64,000 nucleotides of DNA, from the NCBI GenBank assembly GCA_018662005.1, contig JABJHA010000028.1, positions 1 through 64,000 on the forward strand, given 5' to 3'. Position 1 is the first letter of the stretch, and every line of letters begins with the position of its first letter. Made by a program: the position numbers and the translations under genes. The notes under the pieces are model-generated. The model saw only the letters and a list, made by a program, of their open reading frames with translations. It was not told where the DNA came from and did not search any database. Origin of the DNA: Rhodospirillaceae bacterium. GTDB lineage: Bacteria; Pseudomonadota; Alphaproteobacteria; Rhodospirillales; JABHCV01. Below, one piece after another: positions 30,902 to 41,845 of the stretch.

Positions 30902-32023
30902 ATGGGCAAAACGGCTTCACTGGTGGCTGCATCTGGTGAACCCGGCCAGCCCGATTTTGAAACCATCCTTAATGCCCTGGCATCAAGCATCGCCATCATC
31001 GACATCGATAACACGATCAGCTACGTCAACAATGCCAGTGAGCAGTTCTTTCAAGGCAGCGCGTCACATCTGGTGGGGCTGCCTATTGACACCCTGATCC
31101 CCGCAGACAGCCCAATTCTCAGCCTTTTGCAACAGGTCAGAAGCAGTGGCACAGCGGTTTCCGAATACGGGTTGCCCCTTGAAACGCCACGCATTGGCAA
31201 ACGCTTGGTTAACATTCACGCCAGTTTAATGCCGGAAAACACGACATCGGTTGTTCTGGCCATACAGGAACGCTCCATAGCGGATACCATTGATCGCCAT
31301 CTTACCCATCGGGGGGCCGCCCGTTCGGTATCTGCAATGGCGGCGATGTTGGCTCACGAGGTTAAAAATCCGCTTTCGGGCATCCGGGGTGCAGCACAGT
31401 TGCTGGAATCAAATGTCATGGAAGCTGACAAGGAACTTGCCCGCCTGATACGCGACGAAGCTGATCGGATCGTCGCCCTGGTTGATCGCATGGATATCTT
31501 CACAGATGGCGTTCCCCTTGATTATCAAGCAGTGAATATTCATCAGGTTCTCGATCGGGTACGAAAACTGGGCGAAAGCGGTTTTGCACAACATGTCCGC
31601 TTTGTTGAAAACTACGACCCGTCACTGCCAGCGGTTTTAGGCAACAGGGATCAATTGGTGCAGGTCTTCCTGAATTTAATCAAGAACGCAGCGGAAGCGA
31701 CAACTCAGAACGGTGGCGAAATTGTCCTGACAACGGCCTACCAGCATGGTTTCCGGTTTGCCGTACCGGGCAGCAATTCCAGGGTCCATCTTCCGCTGAT
31801 GGTCAGCGTTCAGGATAACGGTGAGGGAATACCGGAAGAAAATCGCAGATATCTGTTCGATCCCTTTGTCACCACCAAACCCAAGGGTTCCGGGCTTGGC
31901 TTGGCGCTGGTTGCTAAAATTATCGACGATCACGGCGGTATTGTTGAACTCGACAGCCATCCTTCGCGAACGGTTTTCAGGGTGATGCTGCCGACCGATA
32001 CGTCGCAAACAGGTGAAGGTTAA
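30902..32023 (+). CDS. ntrB: nitrogen regulation sensor histidine kinase NtrB
   Basis: Kinase/phosphatase for NtrC, controlled by PII proteins in the family. The 373 residues contain an N-terminal PAS domain (about 20-130), the phospho-acceptor H152 in [10 protein letters not shown], and a HATPase domain with [15 protein letters not shown] and GSGLGLALV. No membrane segment, so soluble as expected. Downstream ntrC begins 2 bp after its stop. Confidence 0.96.
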   Translation: MGKTASLVAASGEPGQPDFETILNALASSIAIIDIDNTISYVNNASEQFFQGSASHLVGLPIDTLIPADSPILSLLQQVRSSGTAVSEYGLPLETPRIGKRLVNIHASLMPENTTSVVLAIQERSIADTIDRHLTHRGAARSVSAMAAMLAHEVKNPLSGIRGAAQLLESNVMEADKELARLIRDEADRIVALVDRMDIFTDGVPLDYQAVNIHQVLDRVRKLGESGFAQHVRFVENYDPSLPAVLGNRDQLVQVFLNLIKNAAEATTQNGGEIVLTTAYQHGFRFAVPGSNSRVHLPLMVSVQDNGEGIPEENRRYLFDPFVTTKPKGSGLGLALVAKIIDDHGGIVELDSHPSRTVFRVMLPTDTSQTGEG

Positions 32024-32024
32024 G

Positions 32025-33488
32025 ATGACAGGCCAAACGATCCTTGTCGCAGATGATGATGCGGCAATCCGCACGGTTCTGATCCAGGCCTTTGGCCGGG
32101 CCGGGTATGAAGTGCGGGCGGCTGGAAATGCTGCAACTTTATGGCGCTGGGTTAGTGATGGCGATGGTGATCTTGTTATCACTGATGTCGTCATGCCTGA
32201 TGAGAATGGCCTCGATCTCATCCCGCGCATTCGTAAAATTCGCCCGGAACTTAAAATCATCGTCATGAGCGCCCAAAACACCATGTTGACGGCCCTAAAA
32301 GCGACCGAACGCGGTGCCTTTGAATATCTTCCAAAACCATTTGATTTGAATGTGTTGCTGTCGGTTGTTAAGCAAGCACTTGAAGAACCAAAAGAACGTC
32401 TCGATGAATTCCCCAGCGAAGCTAAAGCTGATTCCCCGGGTGAGAGTGATGGCGAAAGCATTCCCCTGATTGGCCGCTCGCCGGCCATGCAGGAAATATA
32501 TCGCACGCTGGCACGACTGATGGGGACAGACTTGTCCGTATTGATTACAGGTGAATCAGGTACCGGCAAGGAATTGGTTGCCCGTGCTTTGCATGACTAC
32601 GGCAAGAGGCGGCTCAGCCCCTTTGTCGCCATTAACATGGCGGCGATCCCGCGTGACCTTATTGAGAGTGAACTTTTCGGTCATGAAAAGGGCGCTTTTA
32701 CCGGTGCTGTCCAACGGGGAAGCGGCCGTTTTGAACAGGCCGAAGGGGGAACCTTGTTTCTGGACGAGATTGGTGACATGCCGCCCGAAGCACAAACACG
32801 TTTGCTCCGGGTTTTGCAAGAAGGTGAATACACCACCGTTGGCGGACGCACCCCCATTCGCACCAACGTGCGTATTATCGCCGCCACCCACCATGATCTT
32901 AAACTGTTGATAAGACAGGGTTTATTTCGAGAGGATTTGTACTTCCGTTTAAATGTCGTCCCGATCAGACTGCCGGCATTGCGGGCCCGTACAGAAGATA
33001 TAGCTGAGCTGGTCCAGCACTTTTTAAACCTGACAGCGGCGGAAGGATTGCCCCGTAAAGTTATCGATCCTCAAGCCATGGAACGGCTTAAATCTTATCG
33101 CTGGCCGGGAAATGTGCGGGAGCTGGAAAATATGGTCCAGCGTCTGGGCGCCTTGTATTCCCAGGAAGTCATCGGCATTGATGTGATCGAGGCCGAACTG
33201 GCCGATACATCGTCGCTGACTTCTGACTACACAGAAGGGACCGATGGCCTGTCGGGTACCGTCGAGCAACAATTGAATACCTATTTTTCAGCCCATGGCA
33301 GCAGTCTGCCTGCTGCAGGACTCTATGACCGGGTGCTCAGGGAAGTTGAACGCCCCTTGATTACCCTTACCTTGCAAGCAACCCGTGGTAATCAGGTGAA
33401 GGCCGCTGATGTCCTTGGTTTGAACCGGAATACATTACGAAAGAAGATCCGTGAACTCGATATAGCGGTCGTCAGAGGGGCCAAATGA
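32025..33488 (+). CDS. ntrC: nitrogen regulation response regulator NtrC
   Basis: Sigma-54 enhancer-binding activator of nitrogen-assimilation genes. From ATG at 32025 (after GGTGAAGG) the 487 residues give a receiver with phospho-acceptor D54 (VITDVVMP), an AAA+ domain (Walker A GESGTGKE, the intact sigma-54 loop GAFTGA, Walker B LFLDEIGD) and a C-terminal Fis-type helix-turn-helix ([20 protein letters not shown]). A GTG at 32013 overlapping ntrB is the alternative start. It overlaps ntrY by 4 bp. Confidence 0.96.
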   Translation: MTGQTILVADDDAAIRTVLIQAFGRAGYEVRAAGNAATLWRWVSDGDGDLVITDVVMPDENGLDLIPRIRKIRPELKIIVMSAQNTMLTALKATERGAFEYLPKPFDLNVLLSVVKQALEEPKERLDEFPSEAKADSPGESDGESIPLIGRSPAMQEIYRTLARLMGTDLSVLITGESGTGKELVARALHDYGKRRLSPFVAINMAAIPRDLIESELFGHEKGAFTGAVQRGSGRFEQAEGGTLFLDEIGDMPPEAQTRLLRVLQEGEYTTVGGRTPIRTNVRIIAATHHDLKLLIRQGLFREDLYFRLNVVPIRLPALRARTEDIAELVQHFLNLTAAEGLPRKVIDPQAMERLKSYRWPGNVRELENMVQRLGALYSQEVIGIDVIEAELADTSSLTSDYTEGTDGLSGTVEQQLNTYFSAHGSSLPAAGLYDRVLREVERPLITLTLQATRGNQVKAADVLGLNRNTLRKKIRELDIAVVRGAK

Positions 33489-35761
33489 CGAGCCAGACAA
33501 AATCCAGTGACAGCTTGATCATAAAAACCAGATTGCTGTGGCGACGTCTGGGAATGAGCCGCAAGCTGGCTATTGCCCTGGTCGCAATGGCGGTCGCTTC
33601 GGGGTTGGCAACCGTCGCCACCATGACTGGTTGGCAGGACACCCCCGACCCTGATCCGCAAATTGTTCTGGCGCTGCTCTATACCGACGCTGTCTTGTTG
33701 CTGTTGTTGGGTGTTGTTGTCGCCCGGCGGTTGGTGTCGATCTGGGCTGAACGGCGGCGCGGGCAGGCAGGATCCGGTTTGCACACGCGGCTGGTGTTGA
33801 TGTTTGGCCTGGTTGCTGCGGCCCCGGCCATCCTGGTTGCCATTTTTTCAGTGGTGTTTCTGAATTTTGGTATTCAGACATGGTTCAGCGACAAGATTAA
33901 AACCGCCCTTGAGGCATCCCATGCGGTTGGTATTTCGTATCTGCATGAACATCAGCAAAACATTCGCGCCGATGTCTTGGCGACCGCCAATGATTTGAAC
34001 AACGAAGCGGCTGCGCTGATGCGTAACCGACGCCAGTTCAACAATTACCTGACCCGTCAGGCAGAAATTCGTGGTTTTCAGGAGGCCCTGGTGATTGACG
34101 GAAATGGCCGCATTCTCGCAAGGTCCATGTTTAGTCAATCGCTGGAGTTTGACCTGATGCCCAAGGAGGCCATGAACCAGGCCTCCAGGGGGCGCATCGT
34201 CGTTCTTAATATCAAGGAAGACAGGGTTCGCGCCATCGTCAAACTAGACGGCTTCGTCGATGCATATTTTCTGGCAGGACGTTTTGTTGACCCGCAAGTT
34301 CTCGAATATATTGAAAACACCGCTGGCGCCGTCGATAAATACAAAAGCCTGGAAAAAAATCAGGAAGGCATTCAAATCACCTTCGTGATGATTTTCGGCG
34401 TCGTTGCGTTGTTGTTGCTGATGGTCGCCGTCTGGGTTGGCTTAACCCTTGCCGGAAAGATGTCGCGGCCTATTTCCCGCCTTATTTCTGCCTCCGAGCG
34501 GGTCTCGGACGGTGAATTGGGGGCCCGCGTCGAGGAAACTGCCGGTACCGATGAAATCAGTTCGCTGGGTCGGGCATTCAATAAAATGACATCGCAGTTG
34601 CAGACACAGCAGCGAGGCCTGATTGAAGCCAACCGCCAGCTTGATGAAAGAATGCGCTTCACCGAAACTGTTCTCAGTGGCGTATCTGCCGGGGTTATTG
34701 GCCTGGATAATGAAGGACGTATTCATCTGCCTAACCGAATTGCATCGGAATTGCTGGGATACAAACTTGAAAATGTTATCGGGCAGCCTTTGGCGACTGT
34801 TATTCCGGAATTTAACGAGCTTTTGGAAAAAAGCATCAAGCGTCCCGACAGGCTTTTCTCTGATGAAATCAAAATTGAAAGGGAAGGGCACGTCATCACC
34901 CTGCTGGTCAATATCGCGGGTGAAAAGCTGGGTGACGAAACCCTTGGCTACGTCGTTACTTTCGATGATGTGACGGAATTGTTATCGGCCCAACGCAAGG
35001 CTGCCTGGGCAGATGTCGCAAGGCGCATCGCCCACGAAATCAAGAACCCGCTCACGCCAATCCAGCTTTCGGCTGAACGCTTGCAGCGCAAATACCTGAA
35101 GCAAATTGATACAGACCCGGAAACTTTTTCCAGCTGTACCGAAACAATCATTCGCCAGGTTGAGGAAATTGGTCGCATGGTTGATGAGTTTTCTTCCTTT
35201 GCCCGAATGCCCCAAGCGACCTTGAGGGAGGAAAATTTATCCGATATTTGCCGTCAGGCCGTCTCGTTGGAGCGCCACCGTCATCCGGAAATTGATTACC
35301 AACTGGAAGTCCCCGAAGGCCCGGTAAGTTTACGCTGCGACAGCAGTCAAATCGGTCAGGCCCTGACCAATTTGTTAAAGAACGCAGCAGAGTCCGTGTC
35401 CTCTCGCTTTAATTGCGATACCCGGGACGGGGAAATACGCTGCTCCATAGCCGAAATAACCCACAACAAGGATGATGAAACCCTTGCCGTCATCATTAAT
35501 GATAACGGGATGGGATTGCCCAAATCCGAACGTCAAAAACTGACTGAACCATATGTTACAAGTCGTGAAGGCGGAACCGGACTTGGTCTTGCCATTGTAA
35601 AAAAGATTATGGAAGACCACAGCGGGGAAATTCTGCTTGCTGATAGCAAGGATGGCGGGGCGATGATTACATTGTTATTCCATCAGTCCGAAGAGGCCGA
35701 AGATGAAAATGATGTTGATCCAATGAAGAGTGCAACCGGGGTTATGACCAATGTCTCTTGA
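33485..35761 (+). CDS. ntrY: nitrogen regulation sensor histidine kinase NtrY
   Basis: Membrane sensor kinase partner of NtrX. The 758 residues show four N-terminal membrane segments before about residue 310 with an extracytoplasmic stretch between, then HAMP (near 330-380), PAS (about 390-500), phospho-acceptor H517 in [18 protein letters not shown], and a HATPase domain with [17 protein letters not shown] and [10 protein letters not shown]. The signal sensed (nitrogen or redox in various species) cannot be told from sequence. It overlaps ntrX by 11 bp. Confidence 0.96.
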   Translation: MTSQTKSSDSLIIKTRLLWRRLGMSRKLAIALVAMAVASGLATVATMTGWQDTPDPDPQIVLALLYTDAVLLLLLGVVVARRLVSIWAERRRGQAGSGLHTRLVLMFGLVAAAPAILVAIFSVVFLNFGIQTWFSDKIKTALEASHAVGISYLHEHQQNIRADVLATANDLNNEAAALMRNRRQFNNYLTRQAEIRGFQEALVIDGNGRILARSMFSQSLEFDLMPKEAMNQASRGRIVVLNIKEDRVRAIVKLDGFVDAYFLAGRFVDPQVLEYIENTAGAVDKYKSLEKNQEGIQITFVMIFGVVALLLLMVAVWVGLTLAGKMSRPISRLISASERVSDGELGARVEETAGTDEISSLGRAFNKMTSQLQTQQRGLIEANRQLDERMRFTETVLSGVSAGVIGLDNEGRIHLPNRIASELLGYKLENVIGQPLATVIPEFNELLEKSIKRPDRLFSDEIKIEREGHVITLLVNIAGEKLGDETLGYVVTFDDVTELLSAQRKAAWADVARRIAHEIKNPLTPIQLSAERLQRKYLKQIDTDPETFSSCTETIIRQVEEIGRMVDEFSSFARMPQATLREENLSDICRQAVSLERHRHPEIDYQLEVPEGPVSLRCDSSQIGQALTNLLKNAAESVSSRFNCDTRDGEIRCSIAEITHNKDDETLAVIINDNGMGLPKSERQKLTEPYVTSREGGTGLGLAIVKKIMEDHSGEILLADSKDGGAMITLLFHQSEEAEDENDVDPMKSATGVMTNVS

Positions 35762-37163
35762 AATCATGATCGTTGATGACGAAGCGGATATTCGGGAATT
35801 AACCGCCGGTATTCTGGAAGATGAGGGCTACCTGACCCGAAAGGCCGCCAGCAGTGACGAAGCGCTTGCCGCCATCGCCACCCGCAGGCCAAGCCTGGTG
35901 CTTCTGGATATCTGGCTGCAGGGCAGTGCCCTCGATGGCATTGAAATTCTTTCCCACATCCAAGCTGAATATCCGGGCCTGCCGGTGGTTATGATGAGCG
36001 GTCACGGCAATATCGAAACGGCGGTTACGGCGATCAATCTTGGGGCTTATGACTTCATCGAAAAACCGTTTAATTCTGACAGACTCCTGTTGATTACGGC
36101 GCGCGCCCTTGAAGCATCACGCCTGCGTCGGGAAAACGAGGAACTGCGACAAAGGGCAGGGACCGAAAACGAACTGATTGGCAAATCCACTGCCATAAAC
36201 CAGGTCCGCCAGGCCCTCGACAGAGTAGCCCCGGCCAATTCAAGAGTTTTGATTTCCGGGCCAGCGGGCTCGGGCAAAGAAGTCGCGGCCCGTCTGCTTC
36301 ATAAAATGTCCGGTCGTTCGGGTGGACCCTTTGTCGTCCTCAATTGCGCCTCCATGGCCCCGGAAAAGGTTGAAATGGAATTATTCGGGCTTGAGGCGTC
36401 AGATGACGATACGGCCGCCCGCAAGACAGGTACGTTTGAAGCCGCCCACAACGGAACCTTGTTGCTCGATGAAGTCGGCGATATGCCCCTTGAAACGCAA
36501 GGCAAAATCGTGCGTGTCCTGCAGGAACAAATTTTTGAACGCATCGGCGGCACGACAAAGGTAGAGGTGGATGTCCGTGTCGTCGCCTCGACAAGCCGTG
36601 ACCTGAGTGAGGAAATGGCAAGCGGCAACTTCCGTGAAGACCTGTTTTATCGATTGAGTGTCGTTCCCATTGAACTGCCACCCTTGAGCGCCCGCATAGA
36701 CGATATAGCCCCGCTGGCAGAACACTTTATTGCCCGTGCAGCAGGGAATTCAGGACGTTCACCCAGAACTCTGGCCCTGGACGCCATCGCCGCCTTGCAG
36801 GCCTATTCGTGGCCCGGAAATGTCAGGGAACTTAAGAATATTATCGAGCGACTGCTGATCATGGCCCCCGAAAATGATGAAGAAGCCATGGGAATGGATA
36901 TTCTTCCGCCAGAAATCAGTGGCAGGAATTCTGAAATCACTAGTGAAACCGTTGAAAGTATCAATGGAATCATGGGCCTACCTTTGCGAAAGGCGCGTGA
37001 GGCTTTTGAAAGAGAATACCTGAATTCACAAGTCAGCCGTTTTGGCGGCAATATTTCGCGGACAGCCACTTTTGTCGGAATGGAGCGCTCGGCCTTGCAT
37101 CGAAAATTAAAAACACTAGGTATTGATACCGCTGGCAGAACCGGTCAGGCTTCTGATGGATAG
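35751..37163 (+). CDS. ntrX: response regulator NtrX
   Basis: Partner of NtrY. The 470 residues comprise a receiver with D53 (LVLLDIWLQG), an AAA+ domain with Walker A GPAGSGKE and Walker B LLLDEVGD, and a C-terminal Fis-like HTH (RTATFVGMERSALHRKLKTLG). Where sigma-54 activators carry GAFTGA, this protein reads DDTAARKTGTFEAA: the loop is lost. NtrX of this class is therefore not expected to drive sigma-54 open-complex formation in the usual way and may act through sigma-70 promoters. Confidence 0.95.
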   Translation: MSLEIMIVDDEADIRELTAGILEDEGYLTRKAASSDEALAAIATRRPSLVLLDIWLQGSALDGIEILSHIQAEYPGLPVVMMSGHGNIETAVTAINLGAYDFIEKPFNSDRLLLITARALEASRLRRENEELRQRAGTENELIGKSTAINQVRQALDRVAPANSRVLISGPAGSGKEVAARLLHKMSGRSGGPFVVLNCASMAPEKVEMELFGLEASDDDTAARKTGTFEAAHNGTLLLDEVGDMPLETQGKIVRVLQEQIFERIGGTTKVEVDVRVVASTSRDLSEEMASGNFREDLFYRLSVVPIELPPLSARIDDIAPLAEHFIARAAGNSGRSPRTLALDAIAALQAYSWPGNVRELKNIIERLLIMAPENDEEAMGMDILPPEISGRNSEITSETVESINGIMGLPLRKAREAFEREYLNSQVSRFGGNISRTATFVGMERSALHRKLKTLGIDTAGRTGQASDG

Positions 37164-37184
37164 CCGGGAAGGGAATCTTATACG

Positions 37185-38561
37185 ATGAAAGTCATAGTTT
37201 GCGGCGCGGGCCAGGTTGGTTCCAGTATCGCTCGCCAGTTATCTATGGAAAACAACGATGTCACCATCGTTGATCAATCCTCAAAGCTGGTTTCGCAAAT
37301 TACCGATACCCTTGATGTTCAGGGTGTTGTTGGGCATGCCTCGCGCCCGGATGTTCTGGAAAGCGCCGGCGCGGAAGATGCCGACATGATCATCGCCGTC
37401 ACCTACGCCGATGAAGTCAATATGGTTGCCTGTCAGGTTGCCCATTCCCTGTTTGATGTACCAACCAAGATCGCCCGGGTACGCCACCAAAGTTACCTGA
37501 TGCCGATTTGGGCCAATCTGTTTTCCCGTGATCACATGCCCATCGACGTCATCATTTCACCGGAAATTGAAGTCGCCCACGCCGTCACCCGCCGTTTGCA
37601 GGTTCCTGGCGCTTTTGAAATGATCCCCATGTGCGACGATAAGGTACGGCTGCTTGGTGTTCGCTGTAACGATGATTGCCCGCTTGTTCATACGCCGCTT
37701 CGCCAATTGACCCAGCTATTCCCCGACCTGAATATCGTCATTGTCGGCCTGATGCGTGAAAACGCACCCATTGTGCCAACCGGTGATGACCAGATGCTGC
37801 CCGGTGACGAGGTCTATTTTGTCGTCGATACGGAACATTTGCCACGCGCCATGGCCGCCTTTGGCCATGAAGAATCAGAAGCCCGTCGATTACTGATTTT
37901 CGGGGCCGGAAACATAGGCCTGTTTCTTGCCCAGCAACTGGAAAGGGAATTCCCCTGGGTCAGGGCGAAATTGATTGAGAGCGACCTGAGCAGAGCTGAA
38001 GCCGTTGCAGGACAGTTGGAAAAGACTGTCGTTCTGCACGGTGATGTGCTGGACCCTGAAATCCTTGAAGAAGCCAACGCCGGAGCCGCCGAAACGGTGG
38101 TTTCGGTCACCAACGATGATGAAACCAATATTCTGGCCTCTCTGCTGGCCAAGCGTCACGGTGCCAAACGCGCCATCACCTTGATCAATAAAATTTCCTA
38201 TGAACCCCTGGTAGCGCCATTAGGTATTGATGTGGTGGTCAGCCCGCGCAACATTACGGTCTCGACGATCCTGCAACAGGTCAGGCGCGGGCGCATTCAT
38301 TCCGTTCATACTCTGCGCGAGGGTTTCGGTGAGTTAATTGAGGCCGAAGCACTGGAAACATCGCCCCTGGTCAATACGGCCCTTAAGGATGTCAATCTTC
38401 CGGCCGGAGTTCTGCTCGGTGCTATTGTTCGTGATACGGAAATCATAACGCCGCGTGGCAATACGGTTGTTCAGGTCGGCGACCGTGTGGTTTTGTTTGC
38501 GGCACCTGATCAGGTTCGCAATGTTGAAAAAATGTTTTCTGTCCAACTTGAATTTTTCTAA
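37185..38561 (+). CDS. trkA: Trk system potassium uptake regulatory protein TrkA
   Basis: Cytoplasmic peripheral gating subunit for TrkH/TrkG potassium channels. The 458 residues hold two RCK units, each a Rossmann NAD-binding domain (CGAGQVGSSIAR at about 5-16; FGAGNIGLFLAQ at about 237) followed by a TrkA-C domain. No trkH is in the window. It follows ntrX by 21 bp, the usual alphaproteobacterial order. Confidence 0.96.
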   Translation: MKVIVCGAGQVGSSIARQLSMENNDVTIVDQSSKLVSQITDTLDVQGVVGHASRPDVLESAGAEDADMIIAVTYADEVNMVACQVAHSLFDVPTKIARVRHQSYLMPIWANLFSRDHMPIDVIISPEIEVAHAVTRRLQVPGAFEMIPMCDDKVRLLGVRCNDDCPLVHTPLRQLTQLFPDLNIVIVGLMRENAPIVPTGDDQMLPGDEVYFVVDTEHLPRAMAAFGHEESEARRLLIFGAGNIGLFLAQQLEREFPWVRAKLIESDLSRAEAVAGQLEKTVVLHGDVLDPEILEEANAGAAETVVSVTNDDETNILASLLAKRHGAKRAITLINKISYEPLVAPLGIDVVVSPRNITVSTILQQVRRGRIHSVHTLREGFGELIEAEALETSPLVNTALKDVNLPAGVLLGAIVRDTEIITPRGNTVVQVGDRVVLFAAPDQVRNVEKMFSVQLEFF

Positions 38562-38574
38562 AGGTAGCAAATCC

Positions 38575-39432
38575 ATGTCACGCATCGCTTACGTTAACGG
38601 ACAGTACGTCCCGCACCTTTCCGCCGCTGTCCATATCGAGGATCGTGGCTATCAGTTTTCCGACGGTGTCTACGAAGTCATTGCCATCCATCATGGCAAA
38701 CTAATTGATATGGACGGCCATATGGAACGCTTGACCCGGTCTTTAAGCGAGCTTGAAATCGCCTGGCCGGTTGGTCCGCGCTCCCTTGATATGATTATCC
38801 GTCAGGTCATCAGGCGAAACCGCATTCGTGACGGCATTGTCTATTTGCAAATTACCCGCGGCGTCGCCCCGCGCAATCACGCTTATCCGGCCCACCATGA
38901 CAGCGCCCTTGTTGTTACGGCCAAGCGCTTTCCGCCCTTTGATTTTGACGCCGCCAACAAAGGGGTTGATGTCATCACGACACCTGAAATTCGCTGGCAG
39001 CGCCGCGATATCAAAACCGTATCCCTGCTTGGCAATTGCATGGCCAAGGAGAAAGCGGCCCGCGCCGGTGCCTATGAAGCCTGGTTTGTCGAGGACGACG
39101 GCATGGTCACCGAAGGAACAGCTTCCAATGCCTGGATCGTCACAGCGGAAGGTAAATTGGTCACCCGAAACACCAGCAATTCGATCCTTAACGGTATCAC
39201 CCGCCTGTCGGTCCTGAAAATCGCGGGGGAGTATGGCGTTGAATTTGTTGAACGTGCTTTCTCGCTTGAAGAAGCCAAGTCAGCGAAGGAAGCCTTTGTC
39301 AGTTCGACCACCTCATTCGTTAAACCGGTCCTTCACATTGATGGCGACCCGGTTGGTGATGGAAAAGTCGGCGCGCTTTCGGCAAAACTGCTGGCCTATT
39401 ACGGTGAGCACATGAAGGCGCAGGCAGCGTGA
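38575..39432 (+). CDS. dat: D-amino acid aminotransferase (class IV)
   Basis: PLP transaminase exchanging D-alanine and 2-oxoglutarate/D-glutamate, supplying D-glutamate for peptidoglycan. The 285-residue product from ATG at 38575 (after AAAGGTAGC) has the PLP lysine K147 in RDIKTVSLLGNCMAK, diagnostic RGVAPRNHAYP, and EGTASNAWIV. Branched-chain aminotransferase is the close alternative; the SLLGN pattern after the lysine favours Dat. It overlaps the HAD gene by 4 bp. Confidence 0.9.
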   Translation: MSRIAYVNGQYVPHLSAAVHIEDRGYQFSDGVYEVIAIHHGKLIDMDGHMERLTRSLSELEIAWPVGPRSLDMIIRQVIRRNRIRDGIVYLQITRGVAPRNHAYPAHHDSALVVTAKRFPPFDFDAANKGVDVITTPEIRWQRRDIKTVSLLGNCMAKEKAARAGAYEAWFVEDDGMVTEGTASNAWIVTAEGKLVTRNTSNSILNGITRLSVLKIAGEYGVEFVERAFSLEEAKSAKEAFVSSTTSFVKPVLHIDGDPVGDGKVGALSAKLLAYYGEHMKAQAA

Positions 39433-40100
39433 GCCCAGTCGTCGTAAGCGCTTTACAAAAACCCGAAGCCATCCTTTTTGACTGGGACAACACCCTGGTC
39501 GATAGCTGGGCGATTATTTTCGATGCCCTGAACTTCACCTTGAATGCTTTCGATAAAGAACCCTGGACCATGTCCCAGGTCCGCGAACGGGTTCGTAAAT
39601 CCTTGCGTGACAGCTTCCCGACCTTGTTCGGTGATGATTGGGAAAAAGCCGCGGACGTCTTCTACGCCCGCTTTGATGATATTCACCTGACGATGATCAG
39701 TCCTTTTGACGGGGCGGCCGAGATGCTTGCTGACTTGTCGGGACGTGGCATTTACCTAGGCGTTGTCAGCAACAAGCGCGGCGCATACCTGCGTAAAGAA
39801 GCCAGTCATTTGGGCTGGGACAGGCATTTTGCTAAATTGGTCGGGGCCACAGATGCCAGCAATGACAAACCGGCAACGGACCCGGTCGAACTGGCTTTGT
39901 CGGGCACACCCCACAAACGTGGTGGCCAGGTATGGTTTGTCGGCGACGCGGACATTGACATGGAATGCGCCTTCAATGCTGAACTGGCGCCGGTTTTATT
40001 ACGCCGGGAAGCTCCCGAGCCTCAGGAATTTAACGATTTTCAACCGCTCTGCCACCTTGAGAACTGTCTGGCACTTTCCAAATTGGTCGAAAATATGTAA
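39429..40100 (+). CDS. HAD-superfamily phosphatase (Gph-like)
   Basis: A 223-residue HAD hydrolase. Motif I FDWDNTLVDSW supplies nucleophile D18 and D20; motif II lies in VVSNKRG; motif IV FVGDADIDMECA. A helical cap domain occupies about 30-95. It is like phosphoglycolate phosphatase but the substrate is uncertain. The start is GTG, overlapping dat by 4 bp, which suggests co-translation. Confidence 0.88.
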   Translation: MSPVVVSALQKPEAILFDWDNTLVDSWAIIFDALNFTLNAFDKEPWTMSQVRERVRKSLRDSFPTLFGDDWEKAADVFYARFDDIHLTMISPFDGAAEMLADLSGRGIYLGVVSNKRGAYLRKEASHLGWDRHFAKLVGATDASNDKPATDPVELALSGTPHKRGGQVWFVGDADIDMECAFNAELAPVLLRREAPEPQEFNDFQPLCHLENCLALSKLVENM

Positions 40101-40213
40101 TATTATGATGCATCCGGGGCTGGTTAGCACTGGAGGCGTTGACAAGCAGGGAATACAAAACATTCCGCCCAAGTAAAGGCGGATAAAATAATAAGAAAAA
40201 AGGGGTTACGATC

Positions 40214-40459
40214 ATGTCACCCGAAAAGACCCAAAACGTCCAAGATGTTTTTCTGAACCACATAAGAAAAAACAAAACACCCGTCACAGTCTTTCTTGTT
40301 AATGGCGTGAAACTGCAGGGCATTGTCACCTGGTTTGACAATTTCTCGGTTCTTTTGCGTCGCGACGGGCATACGCAACTCGTCTACAAGCATGCCATTT
40401 CAACAGTCATGCCTTCCGAGCCCGTACAGTTGTTCGAGCCGGAAAAAGACGAAGAATAA
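40214..40459 (+). CDS. hfq: RNA chaperone Hfq
   Basis: Hexameric Sm-like protein that pairs small RNAs with mRNAs. The 81 residues include Sm1 ([25 protein letters not shown]) and Sm2 (YKHAIST). Preceded by AAAAGGGG. A TTGACA hexamer at about 40139 could be part of its promoter, but I could not assign a matching -10. hflX follows 13 bp downstream. Confidence 0.97.
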   Translation: MSPEKTQNVQDVFLNHIRKNKTPVTVFLVNGVKLQGIVTWFDNFSVLLRRDGHTQLVYKHAISTVMPSEPVQLFEPEKDEE

Positions 40460-40472
40460 GTAAACGACGCAC

Positions 40473-41828
40473 TTGACCAATTCGACCAAGGATCCGGCGT
40501 CCTTAAGGGGCACTGAAAAAGTCAGGACAGAGCGTTGTCTTGTCATCCACCCGCTTATTAAAGGCCCCGGAACGAATACCCGCGACCCGGCCGCACGATT
40601 GGAAGAAATCGTCGGACTGGCGTTGGCTATTGACGTCAGCGTTGTTCACGCCGATATCGTCACCCTGAACCGCATTAAACCTTCAACGCTGATGGGAAAA
40701 GGCACGCTGGCCAGTATTGCGACCATTATATCCGGGCACGTACCAGGAAACCGCGATCCGGGTACGGGCGCCATTGATATTGCCGTTTTTGATATAGCCT
40801 TAAGCCCGATCCAGCAACGCAACCTTGAGCGCGAGCTGAATTGCAAGGTGATCGACCGAACCGGGCTTATCCTTGAAATTTTCGGTGATCGGGCTCGTAC
40901 CCGGGAAGGCCGCCTGCAAGTTGAGCTTGCCGCCCTGACTTATCAACGCTCGCGCCTTGTCAGAAGCTGGACTCACCTTGAAAGGCAACGCGGTGGCGCC
41001 GGTTTCATGGGCGGGCCGGGTGAAACCCAGATTGAAACGGATCGCCGGCAAATCGACAAACGCCTGACCCGTTTGCGTCGCGATCTTAAAGAAGTCAAAC
41101 GAACCCGCGACCTGCACCGCAAAGCCCGGCGGCGAACGCCTTATCCCATCGTTGCCCTTGTCGGCTATACAAACGCCGGTAAATCGACTTTGTTCAACCG
41201 CCTGACCGATGCCAATGTCGATGCCCAGGACCAGTTGTTTGCGACCCTGGACCCGACCATGCGCGGGATTGATCTTAGGTCAGGGCGGTCCCTTATTTTA
41301 TCGGACACGGTTGGTTTCATTTCCGACTTGCCACACGAACTGGTTACCGCCTTCCACGCGACCCTGGAAGAAGTGACCGAAGCGGATATTGTCATCCATG
41401 TTCGTGACGCCGCCCATCCGGATACGGGTGCGCAAAAGAAGGATGTCCTGAAAGTCCTGGCAACGCTTGGCTTAAATGATAATGGGGATAAAACCGACAA
41501 GAAATTTATCGAAGTTCTCAACAAGATAGATGCCGTCGAAACTGATGATCTGGTCATTCTAAAAACCAAGGCAGAAAGGGCAGGCGGCCCGGTTGTTAAC
41601 GTATCAGCGTTAACCGGTGAGGGGTGTTCGGCACTGCTACATACAATCGATGAATTGCTGGCGCTTTCCACATCGACCCATGCCATTGATGTTCAATCGG
41701 CTGATGGCGCAACTCTTTCCTGGCTCTATGATCATGGTGAGGTTATTGAACGCATGGACGATGATGACGGTGTGCATGTGAAAGTCAGGCTCGATGAAGC
41801 CAACTGGGCCCGCTTCGAGCGTCGTTAA
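40473..41828 (+). CDS. hflX: ribosome-associated GTPase HflX
   Basis: GTPase that splits stalled or heat-damaged ribosomes in the family. The 451 residues comprise the HflX N-terminal domain with the glycine-rich GGAGFMGGPGETQIETDRR segment, and the G domain with Walker A GYTNAGKST, DTVGFI and NKID. The start appears to be TTG at 40473; the segment after it is poorly conserved, so the exact N-terminus is uncertain. hfq-hflX is a conserved pair. Confidence 0.95.
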   Translation: MTNSTKDPASLRGTEKVRTERCLVIHPLIKGPGTNTRDPAARLEEIVGLALAIDVSVVHADIVTLNRIKPSTLMGKGTLASIATIISGHVPGNRDPGTGAIDIAVFDIALSPIQQRNLERELNCKVIDRTGLILEIFGDRARTREGRLQVELAALTYQRSRLVRSWTHLERQRGGAGFMGGPGETQIETDRRQIDKRLTRLRRDLKEVKRTRDLHRKARRRTPYPIVALVGYTNAGKSTLFNRLTDANVDAQDQLFATLDPTMRGIDLRSGRSLILSDTVGFISDLPHELVTAFHATLEEVTEADIVIHVRDAAHPDTGAQKKDVLKVLATLGLNDNGDKTDKKFIEVLNKIDAVETDDLVILKTKAERAGGPVVNVSALTGEGCSALLHTIDELLALSTSTHAIDVQSADGATLSWLYDHGEVIERMDDDDGVHVKVRLDEANWARFERR

Positions 41829-41845
41829 CCGGGGGTTGTTGGGTA

